Assembly: GCA_005239585.1 (NCBI GenBank)
Contig: SBBU01000241.1
Coordinates: forward strand, 1-5,495
Source: Planctomycetaceae bacterium
GTDB lineage: Bacteria; Planctomycetota; MHYJ01; SBBU01
Reading direction: 5' to 3'
Length of the DNA stretch: 5,495 nt
Part shown: one piece after another, positions 1 to 5,495 of the stretch
Layout: each line of letters starts with the position of its first letter
Numbering within the stretch: position 1 is the first letter of the stretch
Translations under genes and position numbers: made by a program
Notes under the pieces: model-generated
The model's input: the letters and a program-made list of their open reading frames with translations, nothing else
Database searches by the model: none
What the model was told of the DNA's origin: nothing

Positions 1-2432
1 GCTCCGTAAGCAGGATCGTAACCCCGCTGAGCAAGGGCCTCAATTGCCCCTTTCGACACCTCGAGCTTTAGCTTTTTCTCTGCAAGTCTTTTTTCAAGCT
101 GGCCTATCTGGATCTTTACAATCTCGTAGAGGTATTCCTGCGTCAGGCGCTTAAAGACAATAATCTCATCAACACGGTTTAGAAACTCTGGGCGGAATTG
201 CCTGCGGAGTTCAGCTAGAATCTTGTCGGATGAGAGATCTTCATCTTCGGCGATAAGCTGGCTAGCGATGTTGGATGTCATGATGATGACAGCATTTTTG
301 AAATTAACAGTGCGGCCATGGCCGTCGGTTAGTCTTCCCTCATCAAGTATCTGGAGGAAGATGTTAAAGACATCTGAATGCGCCTTTTCAATCTCGTCGA
401 AAAGAATGACTGCGTAGGGGCGTCGTCTGATTGCTTCTGTCAGTGTGCCTCCCTCCTCGTAACCGACATAACCGGGTGGCGCGCCGATCAATCTGGAGAC
501 AGTATGTTTTTCCATATATTCTGACATGTCTATTCGTACCATCGCTTGTTCCGTGTCGAAGAGGAACTCTGCAAGCGCCTTGGCTAGCTCTGTCTTGCCA
601 ACACCTGTGGGTCCGAGGAAGATAAAAGTTCCGATAGGTCGGTTGATATCCGAAAGCTGTGCTTTGCTGCGGCGTACGGCGTTGGCTACGGCTGTAACTG
701 CAAGATCTTGTCCGACGAGTCTCTCTTTTATCCTCTTTTCCATGTGTAATAGACGTTCACGCTCTCCTTCAAGCATTTTGGAGACTGGGATACCTGTCCA
801 CTTGGCGACTACTTTGGCGATCTCCTCCTCGGTTACTTCTTCAGCAAGGAGACGACCATCTTTCTGGATCTTTTCAAGCTGGGCGCTTTTTTGCTCCATT
901 TCCTTTTGAAGGGATGGGAGTATTCCATATCTGATCTCTGCAACCTTTCCAAGATCGCCTTCACGCTGCAGTTTTTCTGACCGTATCTTCTCCTGTTCAA
1001 TTTTTTCTTTGAACTCACGGATGGAGGTGATTAGGCTCTTCTCATTTTGCCAGCGTGTCTTCAATTGATTGATTTGTTCCATTAGATCTGCCAGCTCTTT
1101 CTGAACCTTGCCTAGTCTTTCTTGTGATGCGGTGTCTGTTTCCTTTTTGAGAGCTTGTTCTTCTATCTCGAGCTGGGTTATCTTGCGCTGGACATGGTCT
1201 AGCTCGGAAGGCATCGATTCTATCTCAAGCCTTAACGAGGCAGCAGCCTCATCTACAAGATCTATGGCCTTATCGGGGAGAAACCTGTCTGAAATGTATC
1301 TGGTTGAGAAAGTTGCAGCAGCGACAAGGGCAGAATCTGCGATCCGAACGCCATGATGCACTTCGTATCGTTCTTTTAATCCGCGAAGAATCGCAATGGT
1401 ATCCTCCATTGTAGGTTCACCTACATAGAGTTGCTGGAAACGCCGCTCGAGTGCTGCATCCTTTTCTATGTACTTTTTGTATTCATCGAGAGTGGTAGCT
1501 CCGATACACCGGAGTTCTCCGCGTGCAAGCATTGGCTTCATCAGGTTTGCCGCATCGTGTGCCCCTTCGCCTGTGGTGCCTGCTCCTATGATTGTATGGA
1601 GTTCGTCGATGAAAAGGATGATCTTGCCTTCTGCTGCCTGGATCTCGCGGAGCAGCGCCTTCATGCGGTCTTCAAATTCGCCCCGAAATTTGGTCCCTGC
1701 AAGGAGTGATCCCATGTCGAGCGCTAGTATCTTCTTGCCTTTCAGGCTGTCCGGGACATCGCCTTGAACTATTCTTCTTGCAAGACCCTCTACAATTGCT
1801 GTCTTACCCACTCCAGGTTCTCCTATGAGTACCGGATTATTCTTTGTTCGCCGCGATAGTACCTGCATGATGCGGCGGATTTCGTCGTCGCGCCCGATGA
1901 CAGGGTCTAGTTTTCCCCTCTCGGCAAGGGCTGTAATGTTACTGCAGTATTTTTCAAGCACTTGGTATTTTTCCTCGGGATGTGGATCTGTTACTCTCTG
2001 ATTACCACGCACATCGCGGAGGGCTGAGAGTAATTTATTCCTTGTGATGCCAGTTTCGCGCAGGATTCTAGAGGCTGTGCCATCGGAAACTGCGATCGAC
2101 AGCAGGAGGTGTTCAGTGCTTACATATTCATCACGTAGCGATTCTGCTTCTTTGAGGGCATTGTCAAGTACGCGCTTGAGATCAGGTGATAGATGAATCT
2201 GACTCCCAGATGTCTGCGGTAGATGGTTCAAGTTGTGTTCAATTCTGTCTTGGAGAGAGTGCAGATCAGCGCCAACTTTTTCAAGTAGCGGTTTTATTAC
2301 TCCATCAGACTGTTGAAGCAGGGCGCTAAGGAGGTGCTCTGGCAAGAGCTCAGGGTTTCCCCGTCCTTCAGCAATGCTTTGTGCCTCATGCAGCGCCTCT
2401 TGTGATTTTGTGGTGAATTTGTCGAGTTTCAT
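1..2432 (-). CDS. clpB: ATP-dependent protein disaggregase ClpB (Hsp100), C-terminus cut off by the window edge
   Basis: ClpB is a cytoplasmic hexameric AAA+ machine that, with DnaK/DnaJ/GrpE, pulls polypeptides out of aggregates. The reading frame is open from ATG at 2432 to the window edge (810 codons plus two bases). It starts [14 protein letters not shown] and stops in GYDPAYGA, so roughly 50 of the usual 860 residues are missing. Visible in order: the Clp N-domain (about 1-145); NBD1 with Walker A GEPGVGKT (204-211), pore loop GTKFRGEFE, Walker B ILFIDE (E277) and an arginine pair near 330; a full coiled-coil middle domain (about 405-525) including the [12 protein letters not shown] segment that separates ClpB from ClpA/ClpC; the WTGIPV linker (about 543); and NBD2 with GPTGVGKT (607-614), pore loop GYVGYEEGG, Walker B ILFDE (E680) and FLNR (R753). 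All catalytic residues are present. The NBD1 pore aromatic is Phe249 rather than the more usual Tyr. It is the last of three same-strand genes, 25 bases after the TPR lipoprotein, and no Shine-Dalgarno sequence precedes its ATG. The identification is essentially certain. Confidence 0.97.
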   Translation of the reverse strand, partial: MKLDKFTTKSQEALHEAQSIAEGRGNPELLPEHLLSALLQQSDGVIKPLLEKVGADLHSLQDRIEHNLNHLPQTSGSQIHLSPDLKRVLDNALKEAESLRDEYVSTEHLLLSIAVSDGTASRILRETGITRNKLLSALRDVRGNQRVTDPHPEEKYQVLEKYCSNITALAERGKLDPVIGRDDEIRRIMQVLSRRTKNNPVLIGEPGVGKTAIVEGLARRIVQGDVPDSLKGKKILALDMGSLLAGTKFRGEFEDRMKALLREIQAAEGKIILFIDELHTIIGAGTTGEGAHDAANLMKPMLARGELRCIGATTLDEYKKYIEKDAALERRFQQLYVGEPTMEDTIAILRGLKERYEVHHGVRIADSALVAAATFSTRYISDRFLPDKAIDLVDEAAASLRLEIESMPSELDHVQRKITQLEIEEQALKKETDTASQERLGKVQKELADLMEQINQLKTRWQNEKSLITSIREFKEKIEQEKIRSEKLQREGDLGKVAEIRYGILPSLQKEMEQKSAQLEKIQKDGRLLAEEVTEEEIAKVVAKWTGIPVSKMLEGERERLLHMEKRIKERLVGQDLAVTAVANAVRRSKAQLSDINRPIGTFIFLGPTGVGKTELAKALAEFLFDTEQAMVRIDMSEYMEKHTVSRLIGAPPGYVGYEEGGTLTEAIRRRPYAVILFDEIEKAHSDVFNIFLQILDEGRLTDGHGRTVNFKNAVIIMTSNIASQLIAEDEDLSSDKILAELRRQFRPEFLNRVDEIIVFKRLTQEYLYEIVKIQIGQLEKRLAEKKLKLEVSKGAIEALAQRGYDPAYG

Positions 2433-2457
2433 AAATTACTATGTTTTTAATAGTATG

Positions 2458-3036
2458 CTACTGAGGTACTTTGGGGCGTTTCATCTCAATGCACCACTGT
2501 CTGATTGATTCTGCTGTCTTGTTATAGGGATCTATCTTTAATATCTCTTCACTGGAATCAAAGGCTTCGTCAACATTGCTTACAGTGAAGAGGGTATTTA
2601 GGCGATTTAGCATAGCTTCAAGCTGCAATTCTTTTATTCCCATTTTTTTTAGAGTGACAATGGCTTGATCAAACATGGATATTGCCTTTTCATGGCTTCC
2701 GGTGTTAAAGTATTGAACTCCGAGGTAAATCTGGATTTGTGGGTCGCCGGGTGCGTAACCCAAGGCTGCCTCGAATGACTTGGTTGCCTCACGTGTGTAT
2801 TTGAAACCATCGAATTGATTTCCGTCTAGCAGGGATTTTTTGGCCAGCTCCGCAAAAAACTTGCCTAACTTAACTTCACGTTGTGCCTCTTTAGACCTTG
2901 GAAATTCGTATTCGCTATAGGTTGGTTCTTCTGAGACTGGTGGTTTATGGGCGCCGCCGGCGCAGCCTTGCAGAAATATAATAGCAAGAGTTAATTGCAT
3001 TAATCTGGACACTGCCTTCATTCTATCAAACAGCAT
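2458..3036 (-). CDS. TPR-repeat lipoprotein, function unknown
   Basis: A 192-residue exported protein. The N-terminus has basic residues, a hydrophobic stretch (about 15-22) and a good lipobox LQGC, giving a lipidated Cys25. A Gly/Pro-rich linker follows (26-40). The rest is helical with tetratricopeptide-like repeats: about 60-96 (ends EAALGYAPGDP), the clearest at about 101-133 (IYLGVQYFNTGSHEKAISMFDQAI), and a degenerate one at about 140-174 ending EEILKIDPYN. TPRs bind proteins, so a role as an assembly or scaffold lipoprotein in the cell envelope is a reasonable inference, but the partner is unknown. The start is uncertain: ATG at 3036 gives MLFDRMKAVSR, and a second ATG at 3021 (Met6) would give a more typical signal peptide beginning MKAVSR. 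Neither has a Shine-Dalgarno sequence. The start lies 15 bases after the stop of the DUF4197 gene and the stop lies 25 bases before clpB, so it is probably co-transcribed and translationally coupled. Confidence 0.85.
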   Translation of the reverse strand: MLFDRMKAVSRLMQLTLAIIFLQGCAGGAHKPPVSEEPTYSEYEFPRSKEAQREVKLGKFFAELAKKSLLDGNQFDGFKYTREATKSFEAALGYAPGDPQIQIYLGVQYFNTGSHEKAISMFDQAIVTLKKMGIKELQLEAMLNRLNTLFTVSNVDEAFDSSEEILKIDPYNKTAESIRQWCIEMKRPKVPQ

Positions 3037-3051
3037 TGTAAATATGAATAA

Positions 3052-3762
3052 CTATTCATTCGGACTTCCAAAGACTTTTTTCAAGAGTTCAGTTACGCGT
3101 GCGGCTGGATTCCTTCTGATTTGTAACTCTTCTTCAGCGATCAATTTAAAAAGGCCCACTAGCGCCTTTTGAGTCACGTATTCATCCAGGTCAGGATTCA
3201 TTTTTTGCACAGTAGGAATCTTGTTGTATGTATCAATCAAAGGCTTCCAGTATTTTGTGAGATTGACTTTTTGAAGGGCTGAATTGACCACAGGTTTGAA
3301 TTTTGTGTGCAATTGTGTGCTAGTCTTTGAGCTCAGATACTGTGTGGCTGCATTATCTGGTCCTCTAAGGATTGAAAAGCCATCAGCTATAGTCAGTGAA
3401 GTTATTGCATTGATAAATATAGGGGCTGCATCTTTTGCTGCCTCCTCTGCGGCTCTATTCAGAGTCAGGACAAATTTTTCCACCTGACTGGCCATTCCTA
3501 ACTTTTCTACGGCATTCTTTATCTTGATTGCCTCCTCAGGGAAATGGATTTTGATCAGAAGATTTCCATAGAAACCGTCTACTTTTGATGCCGAGGCAGA
3601 TGAATTGTTTGTCCCAATAACCAGCGCCTCCCTAAGGGCTTTAATCACTTCTTCATTAGTGAGGGGCTTTTTCTTACTTGATTTATCAATGTATTTTTCG
3701 ATTTGAGAACATGATGCTGTGGAGAATAGCGCCAGTGAAAGAAAAATTGTTAATTTTCTCAT
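3052..3762 (-). CDS. DUF4197-family lipoprotein
   Basis: A 236-residue protein that I recognise as DUF4197, a family of small exported proteins without assigned function. The family hallmarks are all present: IKALREALVIGT (about 40-51), DGFYGN (62-67), LNRAAEEAAKDAAPIFINAI (101-120), the GPDNAATQYL segment (134-143), and the C-terminal block DLDEYVTQKALVGLFKLIAEEE followed by RNPAARVTELLKKVFG (about 191-232). The N-terminus MRKLTIFLSLALFSTASC is a signal peptide ending in a lipobox-like TASC, so Cys18 is probably lipidated. Thr at -3 is less usual than Leu. The start at 3762 is supported by AGGAG at 3772-3768, five bases upstream, the best ribosome binding site on this strand. It is the first gene of the apparent three-gene operon with the TPR lipoprotein and clpB. 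Length and domain coverage look complete. The family call is confident; the molecular role is unknown. Confidence 0.93.
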   Translation of the reverse strand: MRKLTIFLSLALFSTASCSQIEKYIDKSSKKKPLTNEEVIKALREALVIGTNNSSASASKVDGFYGNLLIKIHFPEEAIKIKNAVEKLGMASQVEKFVLTLNRAAEEAAKDAAPIFINAITSLTIADGFSILRGPDNAATQYLSSKTSTQLHTKFKPVVNSALQKVNLTKYWKPLIDTYNKIPTVQKMNPDLDEYVTQKALVGLFKLIAEEELQIRRNPAARVTELLKKVFGSPNE

Positions 3763-3767
3763 TTGTT

Positions 3768-3772
3768 CTCCT
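3768..3772 (-). promoter_or_regulatory. Shine-Dalgarno site of the DUF4197 gene
   Basis: AGGAG on the minus strand lies five bases upstream of the ATG at 3762. It fixes that start. It also stands out because the two downstream genes of the same operon have no comparable site. Confidence 0.8.
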
Positions 3773-3780
3773 AAATCAGA

Positions 3781-3809
3781 AAATTACTAATTTCATCGTG
3801 CAAATTACT
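3781..3809 (-). repeat. Direct repeat AGTAATTT, two copies 21 bases apart, in the operon leader
   Basis: The minus strand carries AGTAATTT at 3809-3802 and again at 3788-3781, a start-to-start distance of 21 bases, or about two helical turns. A third exact copy occurs at 2440-2433, directly abutting the clpB start codon. Position suggests a leader or regulatory element, but the 8-mer is AT-rich and may recur by chance. Confidence 0.35.
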
Positions 3810-3823
3810 TTACTCTCTGGACT

Positions 3824-3851
3824 AATTTAGCACATGTGGCTCGGTTTTCAA
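3824..3851 (-). promoter_or_regulatory. Proposed sigma-70 promoter of the DUF4197-TPR-clpB operon
   Basis: On the minus strand, TTGAAA (3851-3846; five of six to the -35 consensus) is followed after 16 bases by TAAATT (3829-3824; four of six to TATAAT). A TG one base before the -10 gives an extended -10 (TGCTAAATT). Transcription would start near 3816, leaving a leader of about 54 bases before the ATG at 3762. No CIRCE operator or sigma-32-type pair was found, although clpB is usually a heat-shock gene. This is a by-eye match and could be fortuitous in AT-rich DNA. Confidence 0.4.
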
Positions 3852-3892
3852 TAAATTCTGAATCTGCAATCTTGTCGGTCTGGGTGAATTTC

Positions 3893-3914
3893 TGTCCCAT
3901 TTTGTGACGGGACA
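3893..3914. promoter_or_regulatory. Inverted repeat TGTCCC-N10-GGGACA, candidate activator site
   Basis: Perfect 6-bp arms, 3893-3898 and 3909-3914, are separated by ten bases. The centre is about 158 bases upstream of the start predicted from the -24/-12 element of the rightward gene. Enhancer-binding activators of sigma-54 RNA polymerase typically bind dyad-symmetric sites roughly 80-200 bases upstream, so this is a natural candidate. It is also about 50 bases upstream of the proposed leftward promoter and could serve that operon. There is no T-run after the right arm, and the 10-base spacer does not favour a terminator reading. Confidence 0.45.
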
Positions 3915-3935
3915 AAAAAACTGAACGCGTGCTAG

Positions 3936-3950
3936 GTTACTAAAAGTAAC
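3936..3950. promoter_or_regulatory. Inverted repeat GTTACT-AAA-AGTAAC, candidate operator
   Basis: Perfect 6-bp arms flank a 3-base centre. The repeat ends three bases before a perfect TATAAT hexamer at 3954-3959 on the plus strand, so a bound repressor or activator would sit across the upstream part of a sigma-70 promoter. No good -35 hexamer is present at normal spacing (around 3930-3937), which would fit a promoter needing an activator, or no promoter at all. Confidence 0.35.
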
Positions 3951-4034
3951 ATTTATAATCGTTTCGAAAGTACTCGTGTAATTTCCTCTTGGTATTGCTA
4001 TTTAAACCTTTTTAACCCCGTTTTTTTGCATTAC

Positions 4035-4051
4035 TTGGTATAACCTTTGCT
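4035..4051 (+). promoter_or_regulatory. Putative sigma-54 (-24/-12) promoter of the toroid gene
   Basis: TTGGTATAACCTTTGCT matches the RpoN consensus YTGGCACGRNNNTTGCW at its decisive positions: GG and GC with exactly ten bases between them, TTGG on the left and TTGCT on the right. Deviations are in the less strict middle of the -24 block (TAT for CAC). The predicted start near 4062 gives a leader of about 15 bases that still contains the GGAG ribosome site. The same bases can also be read as a sigma-70 extended -10, TGGTATAAC (4036-4044), but no -35 hexamer lies upstream of that. Confidence 0.55.
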
Positions 4052-4064
4052 CAACTACTGAAAA

Positions 4065-4068
4065 GGAG
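4065..4068 (+). promoter_or_regulatory. Shine-Dalgarno site of the toroid gene
   Basis: GGAG within AAAAGGAGAT lies eight bases before the ATG at 4077. It is strong and well placed and fixes the start of the signal peptide. Confidence 0.85.
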
Positions 4069-4076
4069 ATAAAAAA

Positions 4077-5222
4077 ATGGAAAAAAAATTTTTCGCGAGC
4101 CGTTTCTTAAAGGTTCAAAAGATAATCTTTGTTGTCGCAATGCAATTTGCGATCTGTTTTACCATATCGCCTTTCTGTTTTTCTCAAGACAAGACAAGTT
4201 TGGATAACAAGGCCGATGAGGCGATTCTCAAGGCAACAGAGTTCTTAATAAATGGGTGCAAAAGAGATGGTTCATGGATCAATGGGCCAAAAAAGGAGGG
4301 GACAACAGCGCTTGTTATTTACACTCTTATTCGGTGTAAAGAGCGATTAGGTAAGGATAGACAAAAGGAGATAGATGAGATTATTGACAAGGGGATAAAA
4401 AGGATTTCTGACTATATATTTTCTCCAACAGAAGCAGATGAACAATATACAATGGCACTATCGATAATGGCGCTTGAAGCCCATGATAAAAGAAAACATG
4501 CCGCTAAAATTACCGAATTGGTAAATCTTCTTGTACATCGTCAAGATGATTCAGGTGGATGGGGGTATTGCAAGACAGAAGATAAATTTAGAATTAGACC
4601 GGATGTTTCGATAACTCAATACGTTATTCTGGGACTTTTTGCTGCCAATCATGGTGGCATAAAGGTTGACGATAAAGTATTTCGCAAGGCGTTAAAATGG
4701 GTGCTAAAGGCACAATTTGAAAATGGCACGTGGGTTTGTTGCTCTGAAGGTGGTGGTCTTCATGTTGATGGTTCTGCTAATGATTCTTGTAAGAAGTCAA
4801 AAGGAATTAATCTTAATATGACTGCAGCTGGTCTGGGTACAATTCTTATTTGCGAATATATACTGGGAAAGAATCTGGGTGATGTAAAACCTGAAGAACT
4901 CAAGACTGCAATCAAAAAGGCAGAGGATGTCCTCAAAGATCATTGGAAGGATGGAAAGCAGGAGAGCAAAGGTCACGATTATCAGCATTTCTACTATCTT
5001 TATGGAATTGAGCGTGCATTTACCTTACTTGGCAGAGAAAAAATAGGAAAAGATGACTGGTATTACATGGGTGCCGAAAAGTTTGTCCTGCCTCTTCAAA
5101 GTCAGGAGGGCTCATTCGAGCACAAAGAGACTTGGAATCTTACCAATCACAAAGTGCTTCAAACAAGCTTTGCCTTGCTATTCCTGAGTAGGGCAACAGA
5201 AGCATTTTTTACGCAAAATTAA
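4077..5222 (+). CDS. Exported alpha/alpha-toroid protein with prenyltransferase/squalene-cyclase-like repeats, function unknown
   Basis: A 381-residue protein. Residues 1-36 form a signal peptide: basic start MEKKFFASRFLK, hydrophobic core about 16-35, likely cleavage after CFS36 before QDKT. There is no valid lipobox. The mature part shows repeated motifs of the squalene-cyclase/prenyltransferase toroid fold, each a Gly-X-aromatic turn after a helix: CKRDGSW (61-67), RQDDSGGWGY (155-164), AQFENGTW (212-219) and LQSQEGSF (340-347). It also has PDVSITQYVILGL (175-187) and MTAAGLGTILI (248-258), which pack as inner helices. The stretches YYLYGIERAF (306-315), DWYYMGAEKF (327-336) and TSFALLFLSRAT (363-374) recall planctomycete proteins of this group. 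The DxDD acid motif of squalene-hopene cyclases is absent, so cyclase activity is not supported; a binding or structural role, or another enzyme activity, is open. The mature chain has seven cysteines, including a CC pair at 221-222. It is transcribed away from the clpB operon with its own putative sigma-54 promoter. Length looks complete. The fold is confident, the function unknown. Confidence 0.88.
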   Translation: MEKKFFASRFLKVQKIIFVVAMQFAICFTISPFCFSQDKTSLDNKADEAILKATEFLINGCKRDGSWINGPKKEGTTALVIYTLIRCKERLGKDRQKEIDEIIDKGIKRISDYIFSPTEADEQYTMALSIMALEAHDKRKHAAKITELVNLLVHRQDDSGGWGYCKTEDKFRIRPDVSITQYVILGLFAANHGGIKVDDKVFRKALKWVLKAQFENGTWVCCSEGGGLHVDGSANDSCKKSKGINLNMTAAGLGTILICEYILGKNLGDVKPEELKTAIKKAEDVLKDHWKDGKQESKGHDYQHFYYLYGIERAFTLLGREKIGKDDWYYMGAEKFVLPLQSQEGSFEHKETWNLTNHKVLQTSFALLFLSRATEAFFTQN

Positions 5223-5228
5223 AAGTGA

Positions 5229-5384
5229 TTATGCTGGGATGACGTCCTTAGATGCGACCTTTTCAATAAACAGTTGCTCGAATCCTTCATGAGTGTAACA
5301 GTTACAAACAGAGTCGTTAAGTACATTAAAATTGCCTGGATATTTCTGGTCAATCAATACAATACTGTCAAGAACAGTATTCAA
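5229..5384 (-). pseudogene. Possible gene remnant or chance open frame, 51 codons
   Basis: On the minus strand a frame runs open from just after a TAA at 5390-5388 to a TAA at 5231-5229. From TTG at 5384 it would encode 51 residues containing VLIDQKYPGNFNVLN and NCYTHEGFEQLFIEK. The composition looks protein-like and it ends six bases from the stop of the convergent toroid gene, as a real 3' end might. However, there is no ATG, no ribosome site before the TTG, and a stop in frame just upstream, so it is either the decayed C-terminus of a lost gene or a chance frame. I do not recognise the family. Confidence 0.25.
5361..5381. repeat. Perfect 8-bp inverted repeat (hairpin)
   Basis: Arms AATACTGT (5361-5368) and ACAGTATT (5374-5381) are exact reverse complements with a five-base loop CAAGA. 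Neither strand has a T-run next to it, so it is not a typical intrinsic terminator. It lies about 140 bases beyond the toroid gene stop and could act as an mRNA 3'-end stabiliser or as a protein-binding dyad. Confidence 0.5.
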
Positions 5385-5495
5385 GTGTTAACAATCTTAA
5401 CCTGAAACGGGCGTCAATGCAATTATGATAGCTTACAAAACCTTGTTAGCAAGTCGCAGAAGCGTATATTTTTGAAAAAAGGTCTTTCTACCATA

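Larger units (their letters stand above)
3763..4076. other. Divergent intergenic regulatory region
   Basis: This 314-base gap separates the leftward operon from the rightward toroid gene. No open frame of meaningful length is present on either strand. It is AT-rich and holds a proposed sigma-70 promoter reading left, two perfect inverted repeats, a consensus TATAAT, and a -24/-12 element reading right; each is listed separately. No RNA gene, riboswitch or intrinsic terminator was recognised. Confidence 0.8.
5223..5495. other. Downstream flank without a convincing gene
   Basis: AT-rich sequence after the toroid gene. No start with a ribosome site was found on either strand. It holds a possible minus-strand remnant (5229-5384), two inverted repeats (TGTAAC-A-GTTACA at 5294-5306 and the hairpin at 5361-5381), and at the very edge a minus-strand frame that enters from the right and stops after about 20 codons. 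No hairpin followed by a T-run was seen after the toroid stop, so its terminator is not identified. Confidence 0.6.

Noticed and set aside
223..1767. Plus-strand and other-frame open frames of 60-127 codons across 223-1767
   Set aside because: They lie antisense or out of frame within the uninterrupted clpB reading frame, have low-complexity Ser-rich translations and show no family resemblance.
2455..2500. Internal sigma-32-like promoter directly before clpB (CGCCCCAAAGTA on the minus strand)
   Set aside because: The -10-like block is present, but the only TTGA-type -35 candidate lies about eight bases away instead of 13-17, and the block is inside the TPR coding sequence.
3284..3487. 67-codon plus-strand frame opposite the DUF4197 gene
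   Set aside because: It is fully antisense to a well-recognised family domain and has no ribosome binding site.
3826..3840. TTAGCAC at the left edge of a possible CIRCE heat-shock operator
   Set aside because: Only the first seven bases of the left arm match. The required right arm GAGTGCTAA nine bases further on is absent. The match is better explained as the complement of the proposed -10 region.
4797..4988. 63-codon minus-strand frame inside the toroid gene
   Set aside because: Shadow of the recognised toroid coding sequence; no independent support.
5294..5306. TGTAAC-A-GTTACA inverted repeat as an operator
   Set aside because: It is a short dyad inside the possible minus-strand remnant with no promoter nearby. 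It shares bases with the 3936 palindrome, but with arm order reversed, so it is not the same site.
5363..5379. LexA (SOS) box from CTGT...ACAG
   Set aside because: The spacing between CTGT and ACAG is five bases; the proteobacterial LexA box needs eight. No SOS gene is adjacent.
1..5495. CRISPR array, tRNA/rRNA genes, insertion sequence ends
   Set aside because: No regularly spaced repeats, no cloverleaf or rRNA-like sequence and no transposase or terminal repeats were seen on either strand.

Overview
The window reads as part of a moderately AT-rich bacterial chromosome. It has two divergent transcription units separated by a 314-base regulatory gap, then a short, mostly non-coding tail. The best taxonomic clue is the rightward gene. 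Its C-terminal half has the pattern YYLYGIERAF, DWYYMGAEKF and TSFALLFLSRAT, which I know mainly from exported prenyltransferase/squalene-oxidase-repeat proteins of Planctomycetes. Together with the AT-rich base composition, this would fit an anammox-type (Brocadia-like) planctomycete. That is an inference from family memory, not a proven assignment.

Left part (1-3762, minus strand): three genes in the same direction with gaps of only 15 and 25 bases, apparently one operon. In transcription order they are a DUF4197-family lipoprotein, a TPR-repeat lipoprotein, and the disaggregase ClpB. ClpB runs off the left edge with about 50 C-terminal residues missing. It is uninterrupted for 810 codons, with both AAA+ modules and the coiled-coil middle domain intact. 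Only the first gene has a clear Shine-Dalgarno sequence. A sigma-70-like promoter is proposed upstream of it. No CIRCE element or convincing heat-shock-sigma promoter was seen.

Middle (3763-4076): the divergent intergenic region. It carries the proposed leftward promoter, a TGTCCC/GGGACA inverted repeat, a GTTACT/AGTAAC inverted repeat next to a perfect TATAAT, and a good sigma-54-type -24/-12 element (TTGGTATAACCTTTGCT) just before the rightward gene. The remote palindrome plus the -24/-12 element suggests enhancer-dependent control of the rightward gene.

Right part (4077-5222, plus strand): an exported alpha/alpha-toroid protein related in fold to squalene cyclases and prenyltransferases. 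It lacks the DxDD catalytic motif and is unusually rich in cysteine. Its function is unknown. Downstream (5223-5495) I see no convincing gene. There is a 51-codon open stretch on the minus strand that looks protein-like but has no good start, and a perfect 8-bp hairpin lies inside it.

The two halves are not obviously linked in function. What they share is that three of the four genes encode proteins exported across the inner membrane.
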